Shown piece by piece: positions 29,101-36,253 of a stretch of 64,000 nucleotides of DNA. The translations under genes were made by a program, and so were the position numbers. Numbering within the stretch: position 1 is the stretch's first letter; each line of letters opens with the position of its first letter. The notes under the pieces are model-generated. The model saw only the letters and a program-made list of their open reading frames with translations. It did no database searches and was not told the DNA's origin. Source of the stretch: Trileptium ribeirensis (lineage: Eukaryota; Nematoda; Enoplea; Enoplida; Thoracostomopsidae). Location of the stretch: contig JASANE010012691.1 in assembly GCA_030248225.1 (NCBI GenBank), positions 1 through 64,000 on the forward strand. Direction: 5' to 3'.

Positions 29101-32100
29101 GGCTTTCATCCCGGATAAATACAACGAAACCAATGGCACTGAATATGGGAATGTGTTGACGACTCCTATAATAGAAGTACCTATTGAAATTCTAAATTAA
29201 TAAAGCTTGACCAATTTTGAAAATTTTTGTTTTGGCCATTGGTCGACCAAACATAGTGTTCTATGATTTTCACATGTGTTGACAATGACCCTCCCATGGC
29301 GCTTAATAATATGGTGTAATAGTAGTATTCTACGACTTTCATGGAAGCACAATTTGAACCGTAAGTATACTCAAACTTCAGCTATTAGAGAAACGTATTC
29401 ATTTGGTTCTTCTACGGGATTAATATAAAGCCATTTGTTTCAAATATCACTGATTCCTAGCGTACCGAAACGAATTAGTTGGCTTTACAAAAACTATACC
29501 TCCACGGTTCGTTGTTTAGTGGTTCATCTGGTACCATTGTAACGCTGAGTCTGAGAATTTAGAATTATTCTGTTTTTGCTATATAGCACTGTGTTACTGA
29601 TTTTTTGTTTAGAGTGAGAAGCGACGTGTCGCGGATGCCCAACGACGGTTACTGGAGGAGAAAAATCAATCCACAACTGGATCTCAGTCGAGTGCTCACA
29701 ATTCGCCGCAGTTGATCAACAACAACGCGAATAGCCCTTCTTCGTCTTCTGTTCATCGTCACGAAAATCGTAACGACGGCCGAATGAATCTGAGTAGCTG
29801 TCAAGATTCGGCGGCTGTGCGGAACAACGGCGAAACAAACAACGTTTCGAGCGAGCACGAGTTAGTAAACTACATCGCGTTGTACAACAAAGTATATATT
29901 GAAATCCTTGTCACAGCCTCACGACTATGACAGCCAACGAATTACTGTCTAAGATAACACAGAAATCTCGCGTGATATTTCTTTGATCCAGGCTGTGTTA
30001 CTTGTAATATTGTTATTATTGTTAAGTTTAGCCTGGTGGGCAGGTTGATTTAAAAACCAGGTGTGTATAAAATGGTCAACCAATGTATAAAATTCGTCCA
30101 GGCCAACCAGTGTATATGTTTCAAATATGCACTTGAATTTGGTGGCATATGTTATAAAAAAATAGAAACCCCTGAATGTTTTCTGCTCCAGCGTCGGTCT
30201 CTAAGGCTTTATATTTGTAATGCACCTGAATTTGGTGGCGGCATATGTTATAAAAATAGAAACCCCTGAATGTTTTCTGCTCCAGCATCGGTCTCTAAGG
30301 CTTTATATTTGTAATGCACCTGAATTTGGTGGCATATGTTATAAAAATAGAAACCCCTGAATGTTTTCTGCTCCAGCATCGGTCTCTAAGGCTTTATATT
30401 TGTAATGCACCTGAATTTGTATTTGTATGCACCTGAATTTGGTGGCATATGTTATAAAAATAGAAACCCCTGAATGTTTTCTGCTCCAGCATCGGTCTCT
30501 AAGGCTTTATATTTGTAATAATGAAGTGAATAAGAATACGCGAAAATGAGATTAAAGTTTACAAATATTTTGTAAAGTTTTAAAAAGCTAGCTTTCCTAT
30601 TGATGTCGTCAGTTAGTACGCATTCCAGTTGTGGTAAAGTGCAGAATTCTTACCAGAAGGAGTAGCGGTGAAATTCGATAAACTCTGCTATGTATTGGGC
30701 TTTTACTGTTATAATCTCATTCGAAATGTATATGTGCAATAAGTTCCAAATAATACTAAAATTTGGTGCCATGCATGAATAACTAAACTTTGGGAGGGCA
30801 TTTTGATTCGCGGGATAGCTCATTTAAAAGCTTTAAATCCCTATTTGAACTCTTTGTTCTCATGCGAAGCCCGATTCCTGCATAAGTCAACTCGAAAACG
30901 CTGGCCAAGGCGGGCGGGTTAGGAAGGAGCCGGAATAACCGGTATAGATAATATGAGCAAGATTGGGCTCATTTTGTACAGGAAATAAACCTTTGGAGTT
31001 CAAATTCACTTCCAACCATATAATAGGCGAAAACCGCGTAGAGATCTTGAGTCGGAAGTCCCCAATAAGTGTTGCTGCCACCCTTCTGCACTCTATTTCG
31101 GAAGCCCAGTATTTAATGCGGTACTACACCTCTCTCAGGGTTCAAAATTTCTGACACAAAGCGTTTTAAAATTAGCTAGACCCAAAATGTGTGAAAACTG
31201 CGACCGCTCGATTTATTTGTTTTCTGTACGAGCGGGGTGGCAGGATTTTCGATTTTGGTAGCTTCGTCAAGGTCAATCTCCCACGTAAATTTGGGATTCC
31301 CCCAAGTCAACCCCCAGCACCCCAGGTATTTTCTGGCCTCATCAAAATTTCTGTCGTAACAAGAAACGATTAAAACAAAACTCAATATTACCTACTACTT
31401 ATATTTCCACTATTTTTGACAAAATCTGAAGTAAAATGAATTGAATCCTACAGAAATACTCATTTTCGGTGCTAAAATAATAATTTGCTACAAAAGCAAC
31501 GATAGAAAATGGTTTAAATGCTTGAAAAACTCAAAAAATTACATTTATGAAACCCCAGTTCACCTGGTGGTATGGTTCCTCCACGTTTCCATCTCACCGG
31601 AAAGCTGGGGGAAATTCCACCAGTAATTTCCAATTCCTCCAGCTCAAAGCACCCAGGTAAAATTTTGGTCCTGTAGAGAGGCCAGTATATGGGGTATTAG
31701 TCTCTGTTGTAGAGCATTCTTTTATGTCTATATATTTCGTGCTGCTATTTTCATTGCTTGGCGCAGAAGTATTTGGCCAAAAGCGGTTGAATATCGTTGT
31801 TGATTATTAATGTCTTAATTGCTGAAGAAGGTCTAAATGTGATTAAAATTAAAGCACCCAGGTAAAATTTTGGTCCTGTAGAGAGGCCAGTATATGGGGT
31901 ATTAGTCTCTGTTGTAGAGCATTCTTTTATGTCTATATATTTCGTGCTGCTATTTTCATTGCTTGGCGCAGAAGTATTTGGCCAAAAGCGGTTGAATATC
32001 GTTGTTGATTATTAATGTCTTAATTGCTGAAGAAGGTCTAAATGTGATTAAAATTAAAGCACCCAGGTAAAATTTTGGTCCTGTATAGATGCCAGTATAT

Positions 32101-35100
32101 GGGGTTATTAGTCTCTGTTGTAGAGCAGTCATTCTTTTATGTCTATATATTTCGTGCTGCTATTTTCATTGCTTGGCGCAGAAGTATTTGGCCAAAAGCG
32201 GTTGAATATCGTTGTTGATTATTAATGTCTTAATTGCTGAAGAAGGTCTAAATGTGATTAAAATTAAAGCACCCAGGTAAAATTTTGGTCCTGTAGAGAG
32301 GCCAGTATATGGGGTATTAGTCTCTGTTGTAGAGCATTCTTTTATGTCTATATATTTCGTGCTGCTATTTTCATTGCTTGGCGCAGAAGTATTTGGCCAA
32401 AAGCGGTTGAATATCGTTGTTGATTATTAATGTCTTAATTGCTGAAGAAGGTCTAAATGTGATTAAAATTAAAGCACCCAGGTAAAATTTTGGTCCTGTA
32501 GAGAGGCCAGTATATGGGGTATTAGTCTCTGTTGTAGAGCATTCTTTTATGTCTATATATTTCGTGCTGCTATTTTCATTGCTTGGCGCAGAAGTATTTG
32601 GCCAAATGCGGTTGAATATCGTTGTTGATTATTAATGTCTTAATTGCTGAAGAAGGTCTAAATGTGATTAAAATTAAAGCACCCAGGTAAAATTTTGGTC
32701 CTGTATAGATGCCAGTATATGGGGTTATTAGTCTCTGTTGTAGAGCAGTCATTCTTTTATGTCTATATATTTCGTGCTGCTATTTTCATTGCTTGGCGCA
32801 GAAGTATTTGGCCAAAAGCGGTTGAATATCGTTGTTGATTATTAATGTCTTAATTGCTGAAGAAGGTCTAAATGTGATTAAAATTAAAGCACCCAGGTAA
32901 AATTTTGGTCCTGTAGAGAGGCCAGTATATGGGGTATTAGTCTCTGTTGTAGAGCATTCTTTTATGTCTATATATTTCGTGCTGCTATTTTCATTGCTTG
33001 GCGCAGAAGTATTTGGCCAAAAGCGGTTGAATATCGTTGTTGATTATTAATGTCTTAATTGCTGAAGAAGGTCTAAATGTGATTAAAATTAAAGCACCCA
33101 GGTAAAATTTTGGTCCTGTATAGATGCCAGTATATGGGGTTATTAGTCTCTGTTGTAGAGCAGTCATTCTTTTATGTCTATATATTTCGTGCTGCTATTT
33201 TCATTGCTTGCGCTGAAGTTTTTGGCCAAAAGCGGTTGAATACCGTTGTTGATTATATTAATGTCTTAATTGCTGAAAAAGGTCCAAATGTGATTAAAAT
33301 TTAAGCACCCAGGTAAAATTTTGTTCCTGTAGAGATGCCAGTATATGGGGTTATTAGTCTCTGTTGTAGAGCAGTCATTCTTTTATGTCTATATATTTCG
33401 TGCTGCTATTTTCATTGCTTGCGCTGAAGTATTTGGCCAAAAGCGGTTGAATACCGTTGTTGATTATTAATGTCTTAATTGCTGAAAAAGGTCTAAATGT
33501 GATTAAAATTAAAGCACCCAGGTAAAATTTTGGTCCTGTAGAGATGCTAGTATATGGGGTTATTAGTCTCTGTTGTAGAGCACTTATTCGTTTATGTCCA
33601 TATATTTCGTGCTGCATTTTCATTGCTTGCGCTGAAGTATTTGGCCAAAAGCGGTTGAATACCGTTGTTGATTATATTAATGTCTTAATTGCTGAAAAAG
33701 GTCTAAATGTGATTAAAATTAAAGCACCCAGGTAAAATTTTGTTCCTGTAGAGATGCCAGTATATGGGGTTAAATCTTTCTGTTGTAGAGCACTCATTCT
33801 TTTATGTCTATATATTTCGTGCTGCACTTTTCAATGCTTGCGCTGAAGGATTTGGTCAAATGCGGTTTTTAAAGAAACACATAGACCCAAATCATACGAA
33901 AACGGCAATATCGCCATAACCACTTGACCGATGGATGTTATTAGCTCATTTAGTAGAGCAATACATTCTCTACTGGCTTCTCCCTTTGTGGACGGAGAAG
34001 CGCGCACCCATGCTTGGTCTGCCCAGTTGGTGGAAAGGTTTCCCACCCCCGGGCTCATGCCACCTCAATAATTTTGGTGGCCCCCCGGTTCAGGTATTGA
34101 CTACTAATCAAACACGTGAGGTGAAATGTGCATTAAATTTTTGAACCATACTAGTAGTGCTACAATTAGATATTCATTGAAATATGTTGGAATTATAGTC
34201 TTGAACTATTGGTTTAATTATTGTCGATAGAGACTTTTGAAGATGAGCATTGATAATAGTTGTAAAGCGAATCTTTCAGTGATTTCGACCACTGATGTTT
34301 TGAGTTAGGTGATAAATTGGATGGATGCATGAAAATTTATGTTTATTCTAGGATTTAGCATTTGTTGACAATAATTATAACGTTACATTTCAGACAGTCC
34401 ATACCGAACCAGGCACCGCATTCACGTCGAAGAACATCGGCTGGTCCACGGGTTGGCGTGTCGCTTGTCGATTCGTCACCAAGACAGCGAAGTTTTTTGG
34501 CCGATCTCGAAGCCCGTCGTGCGTATGCTGCTCAGGTTACCTACGATCGTCTAGGCAATAATGCAAAAGAGCTTTCGGTTACCCGGGGAGAATTCGTAGA
34601 AGTAAGACAATAAGTTTAATGGAGCTTTGACTAAAAATGATTTCGCTGCAATTCGTAATTTTGCTACGCGTTGTGTGTATACAGCTCAGGTTACCTACGA
34701 TCGTGTAGGCTATAATGCAAAAGAATTTTCAGTTACCCGGGGAGAATTCGTAGAAGAAAGACAATATGTTTAATATAGGTACAATTCGTACTATTGCTAT
34801 ACCTATGAATGTGGCAACTTGCTGACGTAAACGTGATGACTGATATTAATGAGATTGTATATAATCATTTTGCCGATGTATGTAACAGTTTAATTCAATG
34901 CGAGCTTTAATAGAGTACAAATATTTTTGAAAATTTCGGCGGCCGAAATGCTTTCTCACATATTGGAAAATTGGTCCTCGTAGGTTAAAATAACCACAAT
35001 TGAAACTGTCGTATAATCGAGTAACCAAATACCAGATATTTAAGACACACGCGGACATATTGTTTAAGTTGTCCTAAATTTTAGGTACCATTATATTTTA

Positions 35101-36253
35101 ATACCATGTAGTAACCAAATTCCAGGTATACAAACGCAAAACTTACACACATATGGCACCAAGCTACCAAAATATTATATTCAGAAACCAAAATATTATA
35201 TTTAGTATTGAACCATAGCCACACAGCGAAAACTCTTATCCACAAAATACTCTAATTTTTTTATTGTACTATGTAAAATACTCTAATGAGGTAAAAGTTG
35301 GCAGTTGATACAATACCATTATTGCAACAATAGGAATGCCTTGTCTGAAACTCACTGAAATACGAAGGCTGAAACAGAACTTGTTGTTATAGTCGGAAGT
35401 ATGTCAGCGATATGCCGGTCCAGTGATCCGGTCCGCCAGACTATTCTGCAACTACTGTTTTTGTGACTTAGAAGCAGTTGGTTACATTTTGTTGTGCACA
35501 GCAGCTATAACGTGCGTGCAATTTTGCTGCAAATGCCTTGAATTTTAGATATGTTACGATGATTTACACATACATGCTCAAGGCCCGAGGTCCTGGGTAA
35601 GGGTTGAATGGTCCCCTGGGGAGGAGGTCTGCGGTTTGGGGGTTCTCACGGTCGGGGGACGGAGGAGGGAGGTATTGCATGCGCCTTCGACACCGCGAGC
35701 AACACCTATGAGTTCCACGCTTGCAGCACCTCCTGGGGATGTCGATGGACCTTCCAAGGGCGGGAGTAGTCTGGCCATGAAGGGGTGGATTTGGTTTGAA
35801 CCCGCACAATCCCCTATGAGCATATATGGATCTACACCTAAAGTCGCATTCAAAAATAAATAGAATAAAATATATTGATTTCAACTAATACCAACTTATA
35901 TCAGTCGATAACACTTATTTCAGGCCTGGGCATTCTGACGAGTGATACGTTTTTGTCGGAGGTGATAGAATATGATTTTTATTAATATGAGGAACAATTT
36001 GTAGATACTCAACGACAGCAAGCAATGGTGGGAATGCCGCAATATACACAGTCGAGTTGGTTACATTCCGAATACGATTCTGAAACCGATTGTGTGGCCG
36101 CTAATACAAAGTGCAGCTCGTTCCTCGCATCGGCACGTTAATTGGACTAACAACGACCAGGAAGCCCAATTTACTGAGCCGTTGTTTGTTAATGCGAACG
36201 CGGTAAGCGAACCTATATTTTACCGCCGTCCAGAGCGGCAAAAGTTGACATAA
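2784..36253 (+). CDS. EPS8: EPS8-family actin-regulating adaptor gene (15 exons reconstructed)
   Basis: EPS8 proteins couple receptor and Rac signalling to actin, and cap and bundle filaments at cell protrusions. The conceptual product joins exons 2784-2820, 4347-4424, 6215-6339, 6804-6986, 10358-10428, 14254-14315, 18195-18287, 18717-18817, 20190-20489, 21753-21985, 22750-23152, 27518-27628, 29613-29860, 34394-34601 and 36005-36202. Every junction is GT-AG and every phase agrees, giving 817 codons, or 833 if the last exon reads on to the TAA at 36251. Visible domains are a PTB domain (residues about 24-150; VEHLATF, DGVRKLK, IWAQPMVL, MHIFQC), the EPS8 middle region (about 246-435; FERDVNTLNRCFDEIERF, HFLFTPL, VWLSLGDAW), a basic-acidic coiled coil (563-625) and an SH3 domain (about 727-781; ELSVTRGEF, QWW, GYIPNTIL). 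The family's C-terminal SAM-like domain was not found. Identification rests on recognised family motifs. The first exon and the 3' end are the least certain parts. Confidence 0.9.
2821..4346 (+). other. EPS8: EPS8 intron 1
   Basis: AT-rich intron containing MITE copy B. Apart from that element I see only unique sequence. A GC-richer block at 3950-4085 does not give a phase-compatible exon. Confidence 0.5.
3129..3496 (-). mobile_element. MITE family 1, copy B (reverse orientation)
   Basis: The right end CTGTGGACAGGCCAG is perfect. The left end CAGGGCTCTCCACAG differs at three positions. Flanks ACATT and GCATT are a 4/5 match for a target duplication. The body is the reverse complement of copy A. 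It lies in EPS8 intron 1. Confidence 0.85.
4347..4424 (+). CDS. EPS8: EPS8 exon 2, start of PTB domain
   Basis: The exon follows TTTAG and ends before GTAATC. It encodes RNRRDAANPSYWVEHLATFG, matching the SQYRVEHLTTF entry strand of EPS8 PTB domains. It begins with 2 bases completing a codon and ends with 1 base (phase 1), which joins GG at 6215 to give GGG. Confidence 0.88.
4425..6214 (+). other. EPS8: EPS8 intron 2
   Basis: Mostly AT-rich unique sequence. A GC-richer stretch with an open frame, about 5915-6085, stands out and is discussed in the findings. No repeat was recognised. Confidence 0.7.
6215..6339 (+). CDS. EPS8: EPS8 exon 3, PTB domain
   Basis: The acceptor is TTGTAG and the donor GTATGT. 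Forty-one codons include WPKDGVRKLKQMERSSAIWA and QPMVLRILSDSVAVEDENG, the counterparts of DDGIRKLKLL and VWTQDMILQV in vertebrate EPS8. The exon ends in phase 0. Confidence 0.93.
6804..6986 (+). CDS. EPS8: EPS8 exon 4, PTB domain core
   Basis: Sixty-one codons lie between acceptor TTTCAG and donor GTAAGT, phase 0 at both ends. EVIEIFPLHCIFEPTAHISS and SEMHIFQCVRVS are the strand pattern that ends EPS8 PTB domains (HLFQCDEV in vertebrates). Confidence 0.94.
6987..10357 (+). other. EPS8: EPS8 intron 4
   Basis: A 3.4-kb intron dominated by the 79-bp tandem array at 8103-8968. The flanking sequence is AT-rich and unique as far as I can see. Confidence 0.7.
8103..8968 (+). repeat. 79-bp tandem array, about 11 units
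   Basis: Units begin TACTGTATGAATAACGAG and include AAAACGGGTTTCGGCAACG and TTTCACCGGTTATTGA. Starts at 8103, 8182, 8261, 8340 and 8419 give a 79-bp period. Variant units alternate (CAACCAG against AAACAAG), and units 2-5 and 6-9 carry the same series of variants, so the array has a higher-order tetramer of about 316 bp. Confidence 0.95.
10358..10428 (+). CDS. EPS8: EPS8 exon 5, end of PTB domain
   Basis: The acceptor is TTGCAG. ANIVAEDIKANLKSYNFSNN continues directly from HIFQCVRVS, like VKANLISEDIESAIS in vertebrate EPS8. The donor is GTAATA and the exon ends with AG (phase 2). Confidence 0.9.
10569..10952 (+). mobile_element. Probable MITE family 2 relative
   Basis: The left end CTGGGCTCTGCA and a right end near TTTAGAGAACCACTG resemble the family 2 element at 17419-17733. 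Shared internal text includes GAAATTTTT(T)(A/G)GCTT and AAAAAATTTTGC. No clear target duplication was found, so the boundaries are tentative. Confidence 0.5.
11898..11948. repeat. TA dinucleotide microsatellite
   Basis: An uninterrupted TA run directly abutting the left arm of the inverted element pair at 11949. Confidence 0.95.
11949..12867 (+). mobile_element. Left arm of a TA-embedded inverted element pair
   Basis: A 0.92-kb element bounded by GGGAATAACCGGAACC outside and CCGGTTACTCCCTG inside, rich in GGAACC/GGTTCC motifs at both ends. Its reverse complement follows at 12930-14100. A short open frame beginning MDLKCIKHYFYIKLKVLRWY (12047-12349) is partly conserved in the other arm but has no known homologue to me. 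Confidence 0.8.
12880..12929. repeat. TA microsatellite between the two arms
   Basis: A TA run that forms the centre of the inverted pair. Confidence 0.9.
12930..14100 (-). mobile_element. Right arm of the inverted element pair
   Basis: Reverse-complement copy of 11949-12867, starting CAGGGAGTAACCGG and ending CCGGTTATTCC. Matching blocks include TTTCTTCCATCATCTG, TGTTTGTCCAACGCTAGCC and the reversed MDLKCIKNN frame (13632-13964). It has about 170 bp, roughly 13355-13526, with no counterpart in the left arm. Confidence 0.8.
14108..14182. repeat. TA microsatellite at right end of inverted pair
   Basis: A TA run of about 75 bp that ends 70 bp before EPS8 exon 6. Confidence 0.95.
14254..14315 (+). 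CDS. EPS8: EPS8 exon 6, linker
   Basis: The acceptor is TTTCAG and the donor GTATGT. One base (T) completes AGT, then 20 codons (GAYNKDFVNGAIGGVPNSEL) and one base follow. The sequence is poorly conserved linker. Phase agreement on both sides and GC content above the surrounding intron support it. Confidence 0.8.
14401..16440 (+). repeat. 62-bp tandem array with higher-order structure
   Basis: About 33 units start with GATGTGGACTATAGTGCGTA and include GTGGTCAGAAATGTGCGCTG and CCGTTCGATGTTCCGTCGA. Diagnostic variants (CTTTAGCCCTTGATGTTTC, GTCCGAAA, GATTGTAG, GCGTTGTGG, GGACCATAG, GTTCTATG, GGGCTATAG) occur in the same order from 14931 and again from 15734. Thirteen units, about 803 bp, were therefore duplicated as a block. 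It lies in EPS8 intron 6. Confidence 0.97.
16445..17418 (+). other. EPS8: EPS8 intron 6, stretch after the array
   Basis: Unique AT-rich sequence. The antisense open frame 16825-17160 has no recognisable motif and no splice context that I could support. Confidence 0.5.
17419..17733 (+). mobile_element. MITE family 2, complete copy
   Basis: A 315-bp element with ends CTGGGCTCTCCA and TTGGAGACCCAG, flanked by the perfect 5-bp repeat TAGAA (17414-17418 and 17734-17738). It is non-coding and related at its tips to family 1 (CTGGxCTxTCCA). Confidence 0.88.
18195..18287 (+). CDS. EPS8: EPS8 exon 7, linker
   Basis: The acceptor is TTTCAG and the donor is GTTAGT, with an unusual T at +3. The residues (AETTAQSYVGAAGQRFRHFP and onward) are a Ser/Ala/Arg-rich linker without a recognised motif. 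The 2-base entry and 1-base exit phases match exons 6 and 8. Confidence 0.8.
18717..18817 (+). CDS. EPS8: EPS8 exon 8, start of helical middle region
   Basis: The acceptor is TTGTAG and the donor GTTGGT. The exon ends LSEIFERDV, which runs into NTLNRCFDEIERF of the next exon, matching RIDRDVQILNHILDDIEFF of vertebrate EPS8. It is phase 1 in and phase 0 out. This exon is needed because joining exon 7 straight to exon 9 would shift the frame into a stop. Confidence 0.88.
18818..20189 (+). other. EPS8: EPS8 intron 8
   Basis: About 1.4 kb of unique sequence of mixed composition. I see no gene, repeat or RNA in it. Confidence 0.6.
20190..20489 (+). CDS. EPS8: EPS8 exon 9, helical middle region
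   Basis: Exactly 100 codons, phase 0 at both ends; acceptor CCACAG, donor GTTAGT. NTLNRCFDEIERFIARIQQA is followed by an alanine-rich and Arg-rich insert and then EQEFIDVFQKFKLCFNLL, the counterpart of DEFLDCFQKFKHGFNLL. The antisense 158-codon open frame over this exon (20124-20600) is a shadow. Confidence 0.95.
20801..21193 (+). mobile_element. MITE family 1, copy C
   Basis: Diverged ends (GGCTGTCCGCAG and TTGTGGACAGGTCAG) enclose a body matching copy A: GGGGAGGAACTTTGG, AAGTTTTGCTTAAAAAT, TAGAGGTAATTAATG and CAGATATAAAAATTTGG. No clean target duplication remains. EPS8 intron 9. Confidence 0.82.
21753..21985 (+). CDS. EPS8: EPS8 exon 10, middle region
   Basis: The acceptor is TTTAAG and the donor GTAAGT. 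AKLRNHISGPSAPELLHFLF and TPLAVIMDACRW are followed by ETDVWLSLGDAWRIP. This is the best conserved block of the EPS8 middle region (AKLKSHI, HFLFTPL, LWMSLGGTW in vertebrates). The exon ends with GT (phase 2). Confidence 0.96.
21986..22749 (+). other. EPS8: EPS8 intron 10 with a 122-codon open frame
   Basis: The intron contains an open frame at 22195-22563 beginning MSQLCSTFAHSNVIGHGGCS and ending HYNTFIEQCH. I recognise no family. It has no repeats. It may be chance, and no splice signals tie it to EPS8. Confidence 0.4.
22750..23152 (+). CDS. EPS8: EPS8 exon 11, end of middle region and low-complexity linker
   Basis: The acceptor is TTGCAG and the donor GTAAGC, phase 0 out. It starts EEWVLPLPAPYFPVFYDGD, matching AEWPKEQFIPPYVPRFRNGW, then becomes a Ser/Pro/Ala/His-rich linker with a run of five His, probably disordered. 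The linker is lineage-specific as far as I can see. Confidence 0.93.
23481..25062. repeat. Composite dispersed repeat, copy 2
   Basis: It begins TTGAAACGGAGGGAGTGGAG and ends near CACTCGCTTGCTAGATACTAG, both shared with the copy at 55363-56331. Between them, 24155-24930 looks like a separate insertion bounded by GAAGCTCGCTTGCGAGCC and CTCGCTCGCGAGTGG. It contains two near-repeats of AAAACCCCATAT(C/A)(C/A)GACACTAAAA-type sequence and an ACACACACAGACAG tract. No supported gene. EPS8 intron 11. Confidence 0.6.
26785..26860 (-). pseudogene. tRNA-like relic
   Basis: On the minus strand, GATAGCTCAGTGG resembles a tRNA A box and GGGGGTTTAATCC a B box, about 32 bases apart. The anticodon arm is too short to fold as a tRNA, so this is a tRNA fragment or the head of a SINE. 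Confidence 0.4.
27518..27628 (+). CDS. EPS8: EPS8 exon 12, charged coiled coil
   Basis: Thirty-seven codons, phase 0 at both ends; acceptor TTCCAG, donor GTTAAT. The heptad-like LDKLALEKERLALEKDRL continues FDRERRLLHETRVLE. A charged helix sits before the SH3 domain in this family (the VAEHQRKQEIKRL region), but here it is longer and more regular. Confidence 0.88.
27862..28227 (+). mobile_element. MITE family 1, copy D, with paralogous empty site
   Basis: The ends are TTGGTCTGTCCACAG and CTGTGTACCGGGCAG, flanked by perfect GGTTT repeats (27857-27861, 28228-28232). The insertion split the second unit of a local tandem duplication. The intact first unit reads GAGTTTCATGTCATTTTC at 27802, and the broken one resumes GGTTTCATGTCATTTTC after the element. 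EPS8 intron 12. Confidence 0.9.
28300..29000. repeat. Dispersed repeat fragments
   Basis: 28305-28460 shares TTTTTGGGATGA(T/C)ACGCAT, ACTTCGGCT and neighbours with 50515-50640. 28600-29000 shares the end TCAACACTCAGA(T/A)TTCACCA and block GGCCCAAAA/AGACCCAAAATAC with 61660-62150. These are mutually unrelated repeat families in EPS8 intron 12. No coding potential was recognised. Confidence 0.5.
29613..29860 (+). CDS. EPS8: EPS8 exon 13, end of coiled coil and Ser/Asn-rich linker
   Basis: SEKRRVADAQRRLLEEKNQS continues the helix of exon 12. A Ser/Asn-rich disordered stretch follows, ending SSEHE. The acceptor is GTTTAG. Donor GTTAGT at 29861 leaves 2 bases (GA), which join A at 34394 to make GAA. 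The alternative donor GTAAAC at 29867 would give the wrong phase. Confidence 0.88.
30128..30518 (+). repeat. 92-bp tandem array, about 4 units
   Basis: The unit begins GCACCTGAATTTGGTGGCAT and includes AAACCCCTGAATGTTTTC and GGTCTCTAAGGCTTTATA. Copies are almost identical, apart from small indels near 30235 and 30410, suggesting recent amplification. EPS8 intron 13. Confidence 0.93.
31646..33866 (+). repeat. 206-bp tandem array, about 11 units
   Basis: Units begin AAAGCACCCAGGTAAAATTT and run through CCAGTATATGGGGT, TTATGTCTATATATTTCG, GCTTGGCGCAGAAGTATTTG and GTGATTAAAATT. Two subtypes (GAGAGGCCAG and TAGATGCCAG with an extra GCAGTC) are intermixed. The last three or four units are more diverged. 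Open frames inside (33110-33304, 33544-33735) repeat from unit to unit and are not genes. EPS8 intron 13. Confidence 0.96.
34394..34601 (+). CDS. EPS8: EPS8 exon 14, first half of SH3 domain
   Basis: The acceptor is TTTCAG and the donor GTAAGA, phase 0 out. After a basic linker the exon gives QVTYDRLGNNAKELSVTRGE and FVE, the first strands and RT loop of the EPS8 SH3 domain (SKYDFVARNNSELSVLKDD in vertebrates). Part of this exon is duplicated 154 bases downstream. Confidence 0.95.
34669..34774 (+). pseudogene. EPS8: Duplicated EPS8 SH3 exon without its donor
   Basis: This copies 34515-34620 of exon 14 at a distance of 154 bp. It still translates VTYDRVGYNAKEFSVTRGEF followed by VEERQYV and a stop. 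The donor GTAAGA of exon 14 has become GAAAGA, so the copy cannot splice onward at that point. Just before its codons TATGCTG has become TATACAG, a possible new acceptor. It is either a dead exon copy or an alternative terminal exon truncating the SH3 domain. Confidence 0.85.
35578..35845 (-). repeat. GC-rich island, possible tRNA-derived SINE
   Basis: A sharply GC-rich block inside AT-rich intron 14. On the minus strand it has GGGTTCAAACC, a near-consensus RNA polymerase III B box, preceded by an A-box-like ATGCTCATAGGGG. The rest is a Pro/Gly-coding-like GC-rich body. The overlapping open frames on both strands (35564-35884, 35636-35863) reflect composition. Confidence 0.4.
36005..36253 (+). 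CDS. EPS8: EPS8 exon 15, second half of SH3 domain and probable C-terminus
   Basis: The acceptor is TTGTAG. ILNDSKQWWECRNIHSRVGY and IPNTILKP complete the SH3 fold. The Ile in PNTIL, where most SH3 domains have Tyr, is a mark of EPS8-type SH3 domains that bind PxxDY. A donor-like GTAAGC follows codon 66 at 36203. If it is ignored, the frame continues 16 codons (VSEPIFYRRPERQKLT) to TAA at 36251-36253. No SAM-domain exon was recognised downstream, so I favour the terminal-exon reading. A variant poly(A) signal ATTAAA lies at 36491. Confidence 0.85.
   Translation: MLNDSKQWWECRNIHSRVGYIPNTILKPIVWPLIQSAARSSHRHVNWTNNDQEAQFTEPLFVNANAVSEPIFYRRPERQKLT

Noticed and set aside
8103..33866. Tandem arrays considered as CRISPR arrays
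   Set aside because: Units are contiguous repeats without unique spacers, and the host is plainly an intron-bearing animal.
35564..35884. Overlapping open frames on both strands (106, 91 and 75 codons)
   Set aside because: They follow from the GC-rich composition of a repeat-like island, and no frame shows a known motif.
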